From the NCBI GenBank assembly GCA_035494735.1, contig DATJGS010000014.1, forward strand, positions 112,841 through 176,840: 64,000 bases of DNA, given 5' to 3'. The position numbers were made by a program, and so were the translations under genes. Shown in pieces: positions 63,796 through 64,000 of this stretch (the first letter of the stretch is position 1; every line of letters starts with the position of its first letter). Origin of the DNA: DATJGS01 sp035494735 (GTDB taxonomy: Bacteria; Eisenbacteria; RBG-16-71-46). The notes under the pieces were generated by a model. That model worked only from the letters and a program-made list of their open reading frames with translations, had not been told where the DNA came from and did not search any database.

Positions 63796-64000
63796 TCAGG
63801 CCTGTGGGTCGAACCCGAAGACGCGCAGTTCCTGGTCGCACCGACAGGCCTTGGCGATGCGCGCCGCCCACGCGATGGCCTCGTCGCGCGAAGGCAGTTC
63901 CAACACGGCGAGGCCGCCATCGAGCGTGGGCGCCCAGGGATAGCCGCCCATGGCAACCGTGCCGTCGGCTGAGACGCGCACGGGCGGTACGTCTTCGTCG
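63796..64000 (-). CDS. YCII-related (DGPF) domain protein, 5' end outside window
   Basis: The reading frame is open to the window end. ADGTVAMGGYPWAPTLDGGLAVLELPSRDEAIAWAARIAKACRCDQELRVFGFDP is the C-terminal half of a DGPF/YCII-like fold, where a beta strand is followed by ELPSRDEAIAWAAR helix and a final strand. Full-length members are about 110-140 aa. Related proteins are common beside ECF sigma factors; the upstream neighbour is not visible here. No function assignable. Confidence 0.68.
   Translation of the reverse strand, partial: DEDVPPVRVSADGTVAMGGYPWAPTLDGGLAVLELPSRDEAIAWAARIAKACRCDQELRVFGFDPQA

Overview
The window is GC-rich bacterial chromosome from a diderm. It encodes capsule or O-antigen assembly, a lipoprotein with a lipobox, a predicted outer-membrane barrel, and several secreted proteins ending in the FlgD-like/type A sorting module common in FCB-group phyla. 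Codon bias, very frequent 4-nt gene overlaps and many GTG starts fit an uncultured lineage such as Candidatus Eisenbacteria or a Gemmatimonadota relative. That placement is inference; no rRNA or ribosomal marker is present. I saw no tRNA, rRNA, CRISPR array, insertion sequence, integrase or transposase.

Layout. 1-14525 is a surface-polysaccharide locus: an O-antigen ligase-like protein (partial); a minus-strand operon ugd > rfbC-like > rfbB > Wza-like > Wzz-like; a plus-strand GT39-type transferase; and a minus-strand operon gmd-like > Wzx flippase > GT4-type transferase > SDR > hexapeptide acyltransferase > rmd-like. 14526-23789 holds a secreted arylsulfotransferase, a phage-tail-like beta-helix protein, a YyaL-like protein, an OPT transporter and an ECF sigma/anti-sigma pair.

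23870-38033 is one long minus-strand pyrimidine operon: pyrB > pyrC > carA > lysE-like > AAA ATPase > small HEPN-like protein > carB > TPR lipoprotein > pyrK > pyrD > pyrF. Its leader has a promoter, a PyrR-type RNA hairpin that covers a Shine-Dalgarno (SD), and an intrinsic terminator that lies inside the reading frame leading into pyrB. The pyrR gene is 5 kb away (42990-43538). The ATPase/HEPN-like pair has lower GC and sits without gaps between lysE and carB; it looks like an acquired, possibly defensive, two-gene module.

38190-54820 holds secreted proteins, a DUF1801 protein, an exported M3 peptidase, an EamA permease, pyrR, a FecR protein and a 3075-aa multidomain metalloprotease/beta-propeller protein. 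54877-64000 has a TPR Ser/Thr kinase, glyQS coupled to a probable selenoprotein (YHS domain with in-frame TGA and a bacterial SECIS-like hairpin), an unknown protein, recO, a DUF502 protein, a predicted outer-membrane protein and the end of a YCII-domain gene.

Most promising leads: the YHS selenoprotein candidate (56632-57216), the ATPase/HEPN-like module inside the pyr operon (31675-33832), and the PyrR leader whose terminator is read in frame into pyrB (37881-37978).
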